Notes: generated by a model not told the origin, from the sequence alone. DNA of 8,160 nt from Myxococcales bacterium (GCA_020430865.1 JAGQIY010000234.1:1-8160); one strand, 5' to 3'; positions 1 to 6,620 are shown, numbered from the stretch's first letter. Numbers and translations: made by a program.

Positions 1-1306
1 CGATAGTGAGCTTCAGGGCGGCGTTGTCCGGGGTCACCTTGGGGAACACCAGCTGAACGCTGCCCTTGCCGAAGGTCCGCTGACCAACGATCACCGCGCG
101 GTTGTGGTTCTTCAGCGCTCCAGCGACGATCTCGCTCGCGCTCGCGGAAGATGGATTCACCAGCACGACCAAGGGATAGGGAGGCTCGGTGCCTCGGCGC
201 GTCGCGCGCTTCTCCTCTCGCCCCTCCGAGTGCCCCACCGTGGCGACGATCACGCCATTGTCGAGGAAGTGATCCGCGACCTTGGCCGCCTGATCCAGGA
301 GGCCGCCCGGGTTGCCACGCAGGTCGAGCACGACCCCCTTCAGCGGCTCCTTCTCTCGCAACGTGTCCAGGGTGTCTTCGAGCTCCTTCGCGGTGCTGCT
401 CTGGAAGTGCTTGAGACGAACGTACGCGATGCCCGGCTGCAGCAGGCGCCCCTCGACGGAGCGTATCCGGATCTCTTCTCGCGTGAGCACGAAGGGGCGA
501 GAGCCGCTCCAGCCGTCCTTGCCGTCACGATGCACCCAGATCGTCACCTGAGTCCCCGGCTTGCCGCGCAGGCGGTTCACCGCGTCGTCCAGCGGCATGT
601 TGAGCGTGGACTCGTTGTTGATCTTCATGATGCGGTCGAGGCGGCGCAGGTTCGCACGTCCCGCCGGCGTGTCCGGCATCGGCCGCATCACGGTCAGGGT
701 CTGATCACGGATCGAGATCACGATGCCGAGACCGCCGAAATGGCCCGACGTGGACAGGTTCATCTCCCGGTAAGCCTCGGGGCTGAGAAAGACACTGTGG
801 GGATCCAGCGTGGAGAGCATCCCGTTGCATGCGGCGTACTCGATCTCTCGCAGATCCACCTCGGTGTCCTTGAGGTTGGCCTGCAGGAACGCGAACACCT
901 CACGGAGCCGCGCGGAAACGTCCCAGGGCCCCTGCACGTTGTCGACCCGGAACTCCTTCTCCTCGGTTCCGACCCTCACCTTCACCGTCGGCGACTTCTC
1001 GTCATGGAGCACGATGACCTGAGCCACCTCTTTCTGGATCTCGTCCAGCGCACTGACGAACATCAGACGTGGCTCGACCCGCTTGGGCTCCACGTACTTG
1101 TCGCGAATCGTCTTGAGCGTCTCGTTGACCGCGACCAGCTGGGTCAGGTCGTAGGGGACCTTGGGCTGCCCTGGAGCCGTCACCGCGTGCGCCGCTTCGA
1201 GGCCTCGCCACAGGCCGCCGGTTCCGTAACGCAGCGCAAAGAAGGTCGAGACGGCGAAGACGCTGAGGATGAGCAGGGTCTTGCCCAGGCGTTGGAAGAT
1301 TCTCAT
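1..1306 (-). CDS. S41 family C-terminal processing protease (CtpA/Prc type), partial at C-terminus
   Basis: This is a serine protease with a Ser-Lys dyad that cleaves proteins near their C-termini in the periplasm. The 435 residues present read without interruption. Residues 9-26 form one hydrophobic segment after a basic start (MRIFQRLGK), so it is membrane-anchored or exported. An N-terminal helical domain (about 50-185) ends in the family hallmark GMLSTLDPHSVFLSPEAY. A PDZ domain (about 188-262) follows, entered by HFGGLGIVI. The protease core (about 275-435) carries DLRGNPGGLLDQA, the nucleophile in SSASASE (Ser389 by alignment with Prc) and the base in TFGKGSVQ (Lys414), 25 residues apart as in Prc. 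The ATG at 1306 is the first start in frame; no clear Shine-Dalgarno precedes it. The C-terminal end lies beyond base 1. Exact substrate and subfamily cannot be told from the sequence. Confidence 0.95.
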   Translation of the reverse strand, partial: MRIFQRLGKTLLILSVFAVSTFFALRYGTGGLWRGLEAAHAVTAPGQPKVPYDLTQLVAVNETLKTIRDKYVEPKRVEPRLMFVSALDEIQKEVAQVIVLHDEKSPTVKVRVGTEEKEFRVDNVQGPWDVSARLREVFAFLQANLKDTEVDLREIEYAACNGMLSTLDPHSVFLSPEAYREMNLSTSGHFGGLGIVISIRDQTLTVMRPMPDTPAGRANLRRLDRIMKINNESTLNMPLDDAVNRLRGKPGTQVTIWVHRDGKDGWSGSRPFVLTREEIRIRSVEGRLLQPGIAYVRLKHFQSSTAKELEDTLDTLREKEPLKGVVLDLRGNPGGLLDQAAKVADHFLDNGVIVATVGHSEGREEKRATRRGTEPPYPLVVLVNPSSASASEIVAGALKNHNRAVIVGQRTFGKGSVQLVFPKVTPDNAALKLTI

Positions 1307-1317
1307 GAGCGACCGGG

Positions 1318-1323
1318 AGTATA
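1318..1323 (-). promoter_or_regulatory. Possible -10 element of the S41 protease gene
   Basis: On the minus strand this reads TATACT, one base from the sigma-70 consensus TATAAT. It lies 12 bases before the protease ATG, so transcription would begin almost at the start codon, giving a very short or nearly leaderless transcript. That would fit the missing Shine-Dalgarno. No convincing -35 hexamer lies 16-18 bases upstream, so this is only a candidate. Confidence 0.22.
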
Positions 1324-1354
1324 GACTGGATGGACGGCCTTGCTGGGCCGGGGC

Positions 1355-1378
1355 ACTTGGCTGGGGGGCTAGCCAAGT
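1355..1378. repeat. Perfect 8-bp inverted repeat with 8-base spacer between mlaD-like and S41 genes
   Basis: The arms ACTTGGCT (1355-1362) and AGCCAAGT (1371-1378) are exact reverse complements around a G-rich spacer. A second, weaker stem, CGGCC/GGCCG (1335-1339 and 1346-1350), lies beside it. It sits about 150 bases after the mlaD-like stop and about 50 before the protease start, both on the minus strand. It could be a terminator for the upstream gene, although no T-tract follows, or an operator or leader hairpin for the protease. The rest of 1307-1527 shows no coding pattern. Confidence 0.5.
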
Positions 1379-1527
1379 CTACTGACGCGCCAGAGCCTAA
1401 AGGGGTTGGCGCGGGCTGGATATTCCCGAGTGGACTCGAAGGAGCCCCCCACCTTGGCCACGAACTACCAAGTATTCCGGGAACATGCAGCTAACCGACG
1501 GGGCGGGATGGCCTCGCGTGCCCGCGC

Positions 1528-2781
1528 TCAGGGCGCGACGAAGCGCTGCCCAGCGGCGGGTGGCTTCAGCGCCGGCCTGGGCACCGGGGTGGCCCGGGGC
1601 GGCGCCGACTGCTTGGCTGGGGGCGGCTTTGGCCCCGACTCCTTGCCCGACGCTGCCGTGGCAGGCGCCGGCTTTCCGTCAGGGTTCTTGACCGTCGGGG
1701 ACTCCTCGTCCTGGCGGATCGAGTAGCGCACCAGCGCGCGCAGCACTTGGTTTCGCTGCACGTTGCCGAGCAGCATCTTCAGATCCTCGTAGACCGATGG
1801 ATCGACGAGCAGCGCGCCCAGGGTCCCTCGACCTGCGCGAAGGTCTGCGACGACCTTGCGCAGATCGGCGCTCATGGCGTTCAGGTTCTTCACGGCGTCC
1901 GCCTCTTCACCCTGTCCACCGTAGAGCAGGCTATGAGCCATGCCGTTTCCCTCGCGGATCCCTTTCAACGCGAGCGCCACCTCCCCCGCGGCGTCACCGA
2001 ACTTGTTCAGGGTTTGGGGGGGAGCTTCTCCATAGACCAGCTCGTGCACCAGGCCCGGCCCGTGGTTCACGCGGTGAACGGCGGCGTTCAAGCCACTCAC
2101 CAGGCGATCCAGATTGGCGGTGGTGCGCTCCAGGTTGCTCAGGGTGCGTGAGATCTTGGCGCTCTCCTCGGGATCGCTCATCAGCTTCCCGACGTAGCCT
2201 TCCTTCTTGTCCACGCTCTCGAGGATCCCGGAGAGCGATTTCACGCCAGTCTTCAAATCCTCCTGGAATTTAGGTTCGGCGAGAGTCCCCGTCGTGCGCT
2301 CGAGGTTCGTCATCACACCCTCGGCCTTCTCACCGATGGCAGTGACCTTCTTCAGCATGTCCGCCAGATCTTGCGGATCCTTGCTGCGCACCTCCCCCCC
2401 GACGGGGACGGGCGGCGTGCCCATGTCCCCCGGAGTGATCTGCACCATCTTGTCACCCAGCAAGCCGCGGTTCTCGATCGTCGCGATGCTGTTCTCTCGG
2501 ATGCGAGCACCCTGCTCACGGTGGATGCTCATGCGAACGTAGGGGCGCGGGTCCGACGGGTCTTCCGGATAGGCCACCTCGGTGACGCTGCCGATGTCGA
2601 GACCGCCCATGCGCACCGGAGACCCACGCTTCAACCCTTGCACGTCGCTGAAGCGCACGGAGTAGGGGTCCGTGGACTTGAACAGGCCACGCTCATCGCC
2701 GATCAGGAACACCACGATGCCCGACACGATCAAGCCAGCCAAGACGAAGAGCCCTACTTTGACCTCTCTGGGAGTCGACAT
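1528..2781 (-). CDS. mlaD: MlaD-like MCE-domain lipid-binding protein of an ABC phospholipid transporter
   Basis: This is the substrate-binding component of an Mla-type transporter: an inner-membrane-anchored periplasmic protein that oligomerises around a lipid channel. The 417-residue protein begins with the family's typical REVKVGLFVLAGL and has one membrane helix (8-27). The MCE domain spans about 38-117, with VQGLKRGSPVRMGGLDIGSV and the NRGLLGDKMVQITPG end. A long helical region follows (about 135-345), punctuated by four G-x-G/x-x-x-L-type motifs near 194, 240, 277 and 316. The last is GRGTLGALLVDPSVYEDL, a known type in long MlaD relatives. Residues 362-417 are a Pro/Ala/Lys-rich disordered tail. 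E. coli MlaD is much shorter, at about 180 residues. The ATG at 2781 follows a weak GGA six bases upstream. The matching ATPase is encoded at 4803-5591 on the same strand, but an opposite-strand gene lies between them. Confidence 0.93.
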   Translation of the reverse strand: MSTPREVKVGLFVLAGLIVSGIVVFLIGDERGLFKSTDPYSVRFSDVQGLKRGSPVRMGGLDIGSVTEVAYPEDPSDPRPYVRMSIHREQGARIRENSIATIENRGLLGDKMVQITPGDMGTPPVPVGGEVRSKDPQDLADMLKKVTAIGEKAEGVMTNLERTTGTLAEPKFQEDLKTGVKSLSGILESVDKKEGYVGKLMSDPEESAKISRTLSNLERTTANLDRLVSGLNAAVHRVNHGPGLVHELVYGEAPPQTLNKFGDAAGEVALALKGIREGNGMAHSLLYGGQGEEADAVKNLNAMSADLRKVVADLRAGRGTLGALLVDPSVYEDLKMLLGNVQRNQVLRALVRYSIRQDEESPTVKNPDGKPAPATAASGKESGPKPPPAKQSAPPRATPVPRPALKPPAAGQRFVAP

Positions 2782-2953
2782 GAAGCGTCCGAGTCTGGCG
2801 GTCGGGGTCAGCGAGACCGACCGAAGCGATGTCTTGCAGCCCCAATGGGCCGAGAAGCGAAGGGATGGCGGCGAAGGCGCTTCACGCGCCGACTCCGACT
2901 GGTGTGCCTAGAGCCCCGACCGTCGAGCGACAACCGGTTCTCGCCCCAACTCC

Positions 2954-2959
2954 TTTATA
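2954..2959 (-). promoter_or_regulatory. Possible -10 element for the mlaD-like gene
   Basis: The minus strand reads TATAAA inside CGCTATAAAGGAG, an AT-rich spot in an otherwise GC-rich gap. It would give a leader of about 165 bases before the mlaD-like ATG. The spacer upstream is filled by the AGCGC tandem run, and no good -35 match is seen. The palindrome AACCGGTT at 2932-2939 would lie just after the transcription start, where an operator could sit. This is a weak call based on composition and position. Confidence 0.25.
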
Positions 2960-2985
2960 GCGCAGCGCAGCGGTTTGCACGCGAA

Positions 2986-3008
2986 TCGAGGCCTCGCCCC
3001 GGCCTCGA
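2986..3008. repeat. Perfect 8-bp inverted repeat with 7-base spacer
   Basis: The arms TCGAGGCC (2986-2993) and GGCCTCGA (3001-3008) are exact reverse complements around TCGCCCC. The left half also contains the 10-bp palindrome CGAGGCCTCG (2987-2996). It lies about 27 bases upstream of the candidate minus-strand -10 element, overlapping where the -35 or an activator would be expected. This makes it a possible regulator-binding site for the divergent genes. GC-rich DNA yields such repeats by chance fairly often. Confidence 0.4.
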
Positions 3009-3085
3009 GTGCTCGGATTCACGACGCACGTCCCTGGAAACACCGCAGATTCACGGCGTGGCTGCTTCACCGTTGCATCTCAGCC

Positions 3086-4792
3086 ATGCAGGTCGAGGTC
3101 GTCCCTGGTCGCACCTGCGGCAACGTGGATGTTGCAGATCGCCTGTGGCAGCCTGGCGTCGTGGGGTACCTGCCGTCGTCCTTGGTGACCGCGATCAGTG
3201 GCAGCGCCGCAGCCGGCAAGAACCCTTGGCTGCCGCTGGCGTTGCTGTGCCTCATCGCACAGGCAGACCGCGTCCCGACCTGGTTGATGGATCCACGGCT
3301 CCACGCCGGGCTTCACGGGCTCGCACCGCCGAGCGTGCTGCTCGCCTTGGGCGTCGTGTTCCTGGTGTTGTCTCTGGCAGAGTCGTTCGGCGACAAGGTG
3401 TCGTGGATCGAGGCCTGGTTGACCCCGATTTCCACGACGTGGCGGCCCTTTGCTGCGATCGCGGTCGCGACGCTGGTCGGCGTTGGGACCATGCACGGCC
3501 AGCCCTTGGCGAGTGACGCGAGCGCCGGTGCAGGCGCAGGCTTCGGCTTCGATGCGATCCCCGAGGAACCGTCCGCCTGGGAGACGATGGGCCCCTACGC
3601 CTGGTTGACGCTGTGCATCCTTGCAGGGACCCTGAGCGGGCTCATCGCTACCGTGGGGAAAACTGGCACGCGCCTGTTGTTGACCATGGTGCCGGTGCCG
3701 GGTATCCGCTTGGCTCACTCCTTCCTGGACGACTTCTTCGCCTGGGGCGTGACCCTGGCGGGGCTGGTGCTCGGCGACAGCCTGTTCATGGCGGTGCTCG
3801 GCGGCCTCTACCTTTGCGTGGGCTTGATCGCGGCGCCGATCTTGGGACGCCTCAGCCTGATCCAGCTGAAGATCGGCGCGTCCCTCTGGCGCAAGCTGCG
3901 GGCCAAGCGCGACGATGCACCGCCGAAGCTGCCCCGCTGGCTGTCCCGGGCTCTGCCGGGACGTGACCTCAGCCACGCGATCCCGGCGTATGCCTACCGC
4001 ACCCGGGAGACCGGTCTTTGCCGCGCTGGCTTCCTGCTGGTGGACGCCCACGGCGTGGTGTTCGCGGCGCGCAGCTGGTTCAGACCCAAGCTCTTGCAGG
4101 TGAAGGCGGACGATCTGCTGCGTCTTGGCCTCGCGGAAACGCTGAGCAGCCGGGCAGTGACCCTGGCACGCAGGGCGGGCGGGGGTGAGGAGCTCTCGCT
4201 GTATCTCTTTCCTGGCACTCCTCGGGTCACGAGCGAACGCCTCATCGCCGCGGCGGCCAGCGCTGGTCTGGTCCGTGTGCGGCCAGGAAGCGACTCGGCA
4301 CGACTGCCTCACGAACGCTCGCAGCGGGGCCGCTACGTACCGGCCAGCCAGGCCGGCAGCTTGCGCACTCAGGCGGTGCTCGGCCTGGGCGCAGCGATCG
4401 CAGTCGGCGTGCTCACCGGTGGCGTGCTGATCCCCATCGGCTTCGGCTACATCGCCTCACCCTTCAAGGGGCGCTTCGTCGCTGGCAGCTTGCTCTCGCT
4501 CTACCTGGCGGCTTCCGTGATGGGCACCTTCGGCTTCGCCTGGCCCATCGCACTCATCTATGCGGGCCTGCTGAACGCGATCGCCCTCAGGGATCTCAGT
4601 CGACACGCGCTGCGCGCGCACCTCGACGGATACGTGGACCGCTTCGCGTTCTTGCCAAACGTGCCTTGCATGCTCTGGGTGACGCACGCCCCGGCCAGTG
4701 ACTTCTTCCGCGAGGGAGAGCGCGATCCGATCTCGGACGGCTCCTGGCGAGTGGTCTGGCGACTGCTGTCGAGCGAACCTACCGCCGCCTGA
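3086..4792 (+). CDS. Multi-pass membrane protein: DUF4126-like N-terminal half fused to a soluble segment and more membrane helices
   Basis: Function unknown. Counting from the ATG at 3086 (568 residues), hydrophobic segments occur near 31-58, 82-98, 120-134, 171-190, 217-256, 427-455 and 464-500. Residues about 31-256 resemble DUF4126: the line AESFGDKVSWIEAWLTPIST (98-117) followed by WRPFA matches that family's acidic/DK(V/I) and RP landmarks, and a later segment (180-256) matches its second half. Residues about 300-395 form a soluble block that might be a PH-like fold, by pattern only (GFLLVDAHGVVFAARSWF and following strands). Then come two or three more helices and a soluble tail. The start is uncertain. 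Residues 1-25 look poorly conserved, no start has a good ribosome site, and GTG 3161 (residue 26) would begin just before the first helix. It ends 10 bases from the convergent mlaF-like gene. A lipid or envelope role is guessed from neighbours only. Confidence 0.75.
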   Translation: MQVEVVPGRTCGNVDVADRLWQPGVVGYLPSSLVTAISGSAAAGKNPWLPLALLCLIAQADRVPTWLMDPRLHAGLHGLAPPSVLLALGVVFLVLSLAESFGDKVSWIEAWLTPISTTWRPFAAIAVATLVGVGTMHGQPLASDASAGAGAGFGFDAIPEEPSAWETMGPYAWLTLCILAGTLSGLIATVGKTGTRLLLTMVPVPGIRLAHSFLDDFFAWGVTLAGLVLGDSLFMAVLGGLYLCVGLIAAPILGRLSLIQLKIGASLWRKLRAKRDDAPPKLPRWLSRALPGRDLSHAIPAYAYRTRETGLCRAGFLLVDAHGVVFAARSWFRPKLLQVKADDLLRLGLAETLSSRAVTLARRAGGGEELSLYLFPGTPRVTSERLIAAAASAGLVRVRPGSDSARLPHERSQRGRYVPASQAGSLRTQAVLGLGAAIAVGVLTGGVLIPIGFGYIASPFKGRFVAGSLLSLYLAASVMGTFGFAWPIALIYAGLLNAIALRDLSRHALRAHLDGYVDRFAFLPNVPCMLWVTHAPASDFFREGERDPISDGSWRVVWRLLSSEPTAA

Positions 4793-4802
4793 ACGAGCAC
4801 GA

Positions 4803-5591
4803 TCATCCACTCTTGAGCAGCGTCTCGACGTCTTCTTGTACCGGCGCCTTGCCGTGGATGAAGTCAGCGACACGCGGGTCATCGGACTCCTTGAACGAGT
4901 CCGCGTCGCCACAGGCGATGATGCGTCCGCTGTGCACCATCGCGAGGCGGTCGCTGATCGTGAAGGCGCTCCCCATGTCATGCGTGACCACGATGCTGGT
5001 GATCGAGAGCTTCTCCTGCAGTCCCATGATCAGGTGATTGACCCGGGCGGTGTTGATCGGGTCGAGGCCGGTCGTGGGTTCGTCGTAGAGCACCACCTCT
5101 GGCTGCACGGCGATGGCGCGTGCCAGACCGACGCGCTTGCGCATGCCTCCGGAGAGATCCGCTGGACGCATCTCTTCGACGCCTGGCAAGCCGACCAGTC
5201 CCAGCGCCCAGGCGACGCGATCTTCGATCTCCGACCGCGACATCTTCTCGCGATAGTGCTCTTCGAGGCCATAGGCCACGTTCTCGAACACGCTGAGGGA
5301 GTCGAACAGCGCGCCGCTCTGGAACAGCATCGCGATGCGCTGGCGAACGCGGGACAGCTCTCGTTCCTTCATCTTCGTGACCTCCTGGCCATCGAACAGG
5401 ATGCTTCCCGAGTCGGCCACCAGGAGCCCAATCAGCATCTTGAGCATCACGCTCTTGCCGACGCCCGATCCGCCGAGGATGGTGAACGCCTCCCCGCGGC
5501 GGATGCTCAGATCGAGACCCGAGTAGATCACCTTCGGGCCGAAGGCCTTCTTCACGTTGCTGAAGCGGATCAGGGTCTCGGCTTGCTCCAC
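4803..5591 (-). CDS. mlaF: MlaF-like ABC transporter ATPase (phospholipid transport)
   Basis: This is the cytoplasmic ATPase that powers an MCE-type lipid transporter, partnering with an MlaE permease and MlaD. The 262-residue protein has all the catalytic elements: Walker A GGSGVGKS (40-47), Q-loop Gln91, signature LSGGM (146-150), Walker B VVLYDEP (166-172), D-loop GLD (175-177) and switch His204. The stretch LFQSGALFDSLSVFENVAYG (89-108) is the MlaF/Ttg2A subfamily hallmark, which separates it from other importers' ATPases. The start is GTG at 5591. A TAG codon lies in frame four codons upstream and the nearby ATG at 5596 is out of frame, so GTG is the only reasonable start; no strong ribosome site is seen. 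No mlaE-like gene adjoins it: the next gene upstream is on the other strand. Confidence 0.95.
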   Translation of the reverse strand: MEQAETLIRFSNVKKAFGPKVIYSGLDLSIRRGEAFTILGGSGVGKSVMLKMLIGLLVADSGSILFDGQEVTKMKERELSRVRQRIAMLFQSGALFDSLSVFENVAYGLEEHYREKMSRSEIEDRVAWALGLVGLPGVEEMRPADLSGGMRKRVGLARAIAVQPEVVLYDEPTTGLDPINTARVNHLIMGLQEKLSITSIVVTHDMGSAFTISDRLAMVHSGRIIACGDADSFKESDDPRVADFIHGKAPVQEDVETLLKSG

Positions 5592-5615
5592 GCCATCGAT
5601 CTAGGCGGGTTCCCG

Positions 5616-5628
5616 GGTTGCGGCAACC
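5616..5628. repeat. 13-bp interrupted palindrome in the mlaF/ACT divergent intergenic region
   Basis: GGTTGC (5616-5621) and GCAACC (5623-5628) are exact reverse complements around one G. It lies 25 bases upstream of the mlaF-like GTG, in the 177-base gap between two divergent genes, where a regulator could control either. The gap also has a purine-rich GAGGGGAG at 5654-5661 that is not placed to serve either start. No clear -10/-35 pair was found. Confidence 0.35.
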
Positions 5629-5768
5629 GCGCGCGTCGGCGGAGAAGCCGAGCGAGGGGAGAGTGCGCGCGATACGTCCCAGGGCGCGAGCCGACACTCT
5701 CAGGAAACCGGCCCTGGCCAACACTCCTGAAGCTCGTCCGCGCTCACTCGACGCGGCAAGAAACCCCG

Positions 5769-6557
5769 ATGCCGACTCCGAACGCACCGCGCGGCCCACG
5801 CCCAGACCAAGACGCCGAAGTCGCCAGCTTCGCCAACACGATGCCGCGGGAGTACCGCCAGCGACATCACCCCAACGCGATCTGGCATCACTCGCGAACG
5901 TCTGCGGACCGCGCAAGCGCGGTCAACGTCGGCACGTTCTCCCCCGGCGGGCTGACCACTGGCGTACCGCTCTGCGTGGTCGCCGACGATCGGCCGGGGC
6001 TCTTGGCTCGGATCTGCATCGGGCTCGAAGCGCTCAACCTCGACGTGCGCGACGCCGAGGCGTATCTGCGAAGGCGCCTCGACGGCCGCGTGGAGGCGGT
6101 CGATCTCGTGTGGGTGAGACCCACCGGCCCTCGCGCCCTGGCGCCGTGGAACGCAACGGAGTCCCTGGCCGAGATCAAGAGCGTGCTCAACGTCGTGGTC
6201 GAGCGACACCTCGAAGCGGGGGCGTTGCTCGAACGGGTCACACGCGCACCGACCAACGTCGGTCACACCCGCATCAGCTGGGTGATGGCAGAAGGACTCC
6301 TGATGGGGGTCGACGTGGAGACCCAGGATCGGCCTGGCCTGCTGCTCGCGCTCGCTGCGGCGCTGGCGCACGAGCGACTGAACATCGTGCGCTCGGTGGT
6401 CAAGACCATGGGGAAGCGCGCCGTCGACCGCTTCTACTTCTGCGAGCTGGACGGCACCGCAGTCGGCGGTGACCGCCAGACCCAAATCCGCGCTCGCTTG
6501 CTCGAGGTCATCGGCCGCCCCAACGTCGAACTCGGGCACGCCTCGCCCTCCACCTGA
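5769..6557 (+). CDS. Stand-alone tandem ACT-domain protein resembling the C-terminal tail of GlnD
   Basis: A 262-residue protein, probably a sensor of amino acids such as glutamine; the ligand is not known. Residues 24-45, beginning TMPREYRQRHHPNAIWHH, resemble the linker that precedes the ACT repeats in GlnD (PII uridylyltransferase). The first ACT domain is about 66-118, with the loop VADDRPGLLARI; the second is about 178-230, with TQDRPGLLLALAAALAHERL followed by the RAVDRFYFCELDG strand. The DRPGLL loops are the family's ligand-binding signature. The nucleotidyltransferase and HD domains of GlnD (usually about 900 residues in total) are absent, and that space holds mlaF on the other strand. 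The start is uncertain: ATG 5769 has only a weak upstream purine run, and ATG 5841 would start exactly at the linker. The same frame stays open far upstream, but that part is antisense to mlaF. Confidence 0.85.
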   Translation: MPTPNAPRGPRPDQDAEVASFANTMPREYRQRHHPNAIWHHSRTSADRASAVNVGTFSPGGLTTGVPLCVVADDRPGLLARICIGLEALNLDVRDAEAYLRRRLDGRVEAVDLVWVRPTGPRALAPWNATESLAEIKSVLNVVVERHLEAGALLERVTRAPTNVGHTRISWVMAEGLLMGVDVETQDRPGLLLALAAALAHERLNIVRSVVKTMGKRAVDRFYFCELDGTAVGGDRQTQIRARLLEVIGRPNVELGHASPST

Positions 6558-6560
6558 CGA

Positions 6561-6583
6561 GACGCCGAAGACGACGAGGCGTC
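6561..6583. terminator. Possible hairpin between convergent ACT-protein and recJ genes
   Basis: GACGCC (6561-6566) and GGCGTC (6578-6583) can pair across an 11-base loop, immediately after the ACT-protein stop and before the recJ stop on the other strand. The position suits a two-way terminator, but no T-tract follows on either side. A 9-base direct repeat, GTCGTGCGG (6581-6589 and 6597-6605), overlaps it. The 63-base gap has no room for a gene. Confidence 0.3.
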
Positions 6584-6620
6584 GTGCGGACGAGATGTCG
6601 TGCGGGATGCTCGCGGGACG

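Larger units (their letters stand above)
2782..3085. other. Intergenic region between divergent mlaD-like and DUF4126-like genes
   Basis: About 300 bases with no convincing gene. Short open frames here are Arg/His/Ser-rich and match nothing I recognise. It holds a candidate minus-strand -10 element (2954-2959), a 14-base tandem run of AGCGC units (2959-2972), an 8-bp palindrome AACCGGTT (2932-2939) and an inverted repeat (2986-3008). If the plus-strand gene really starts at the GTG at 3161, the gap is about 380 bases. It should carry promoters for both flanking genes. Confidence 0.6.

Noticed and set aside
104..1324. Long plus-strand open frame of about 400 codons
   Set aside because: It is antisense to the S41 protease, which has clear domains and catalytic motifs. 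The plus-strand product is Arg/His/Leu-rich with no recognisable domain, as expected from high-GC antisense frames.
3080..4312. Minus-strand open frame of 410 codons, considered as a missing mlaE between mlaF and mlaD
   Set aside because: The product is Gln/Arg/His-rich and hydrophilic with no membrane helices, so it cannot be a permease. The plus strand here encodes a clear multi-pass membrane protein.
4698..5768. Upstream extension of the ACT-protein frame, giving a 619-residue protein
   Set aside because: This part is antisense to the whole mlaF gene and shows no nucleotidyltransferase or HD motifs, so it is not a GlnD N-terminal half. The ACT gene starts at or after 5769.
5618..6472. Plus-strand open frame of 284 codons overlapping the ACT gene
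   Set aside because: It is Arg/Ala/Pro-rich with no domain, a shifted-frame shadow of the ACT protein. A purine-rich GAGGGGAG lies near its start but is one base from the nearest GTG.
6558..6620. The short direct repeat GTCGTGCGG was considered as an attachment site or CRISPR-like unit
   Set aside because: There are only two 9-base copies with 7 bases between them, no integrase or cas gene nearby, and GC-rich context that makes chance repeats likely.
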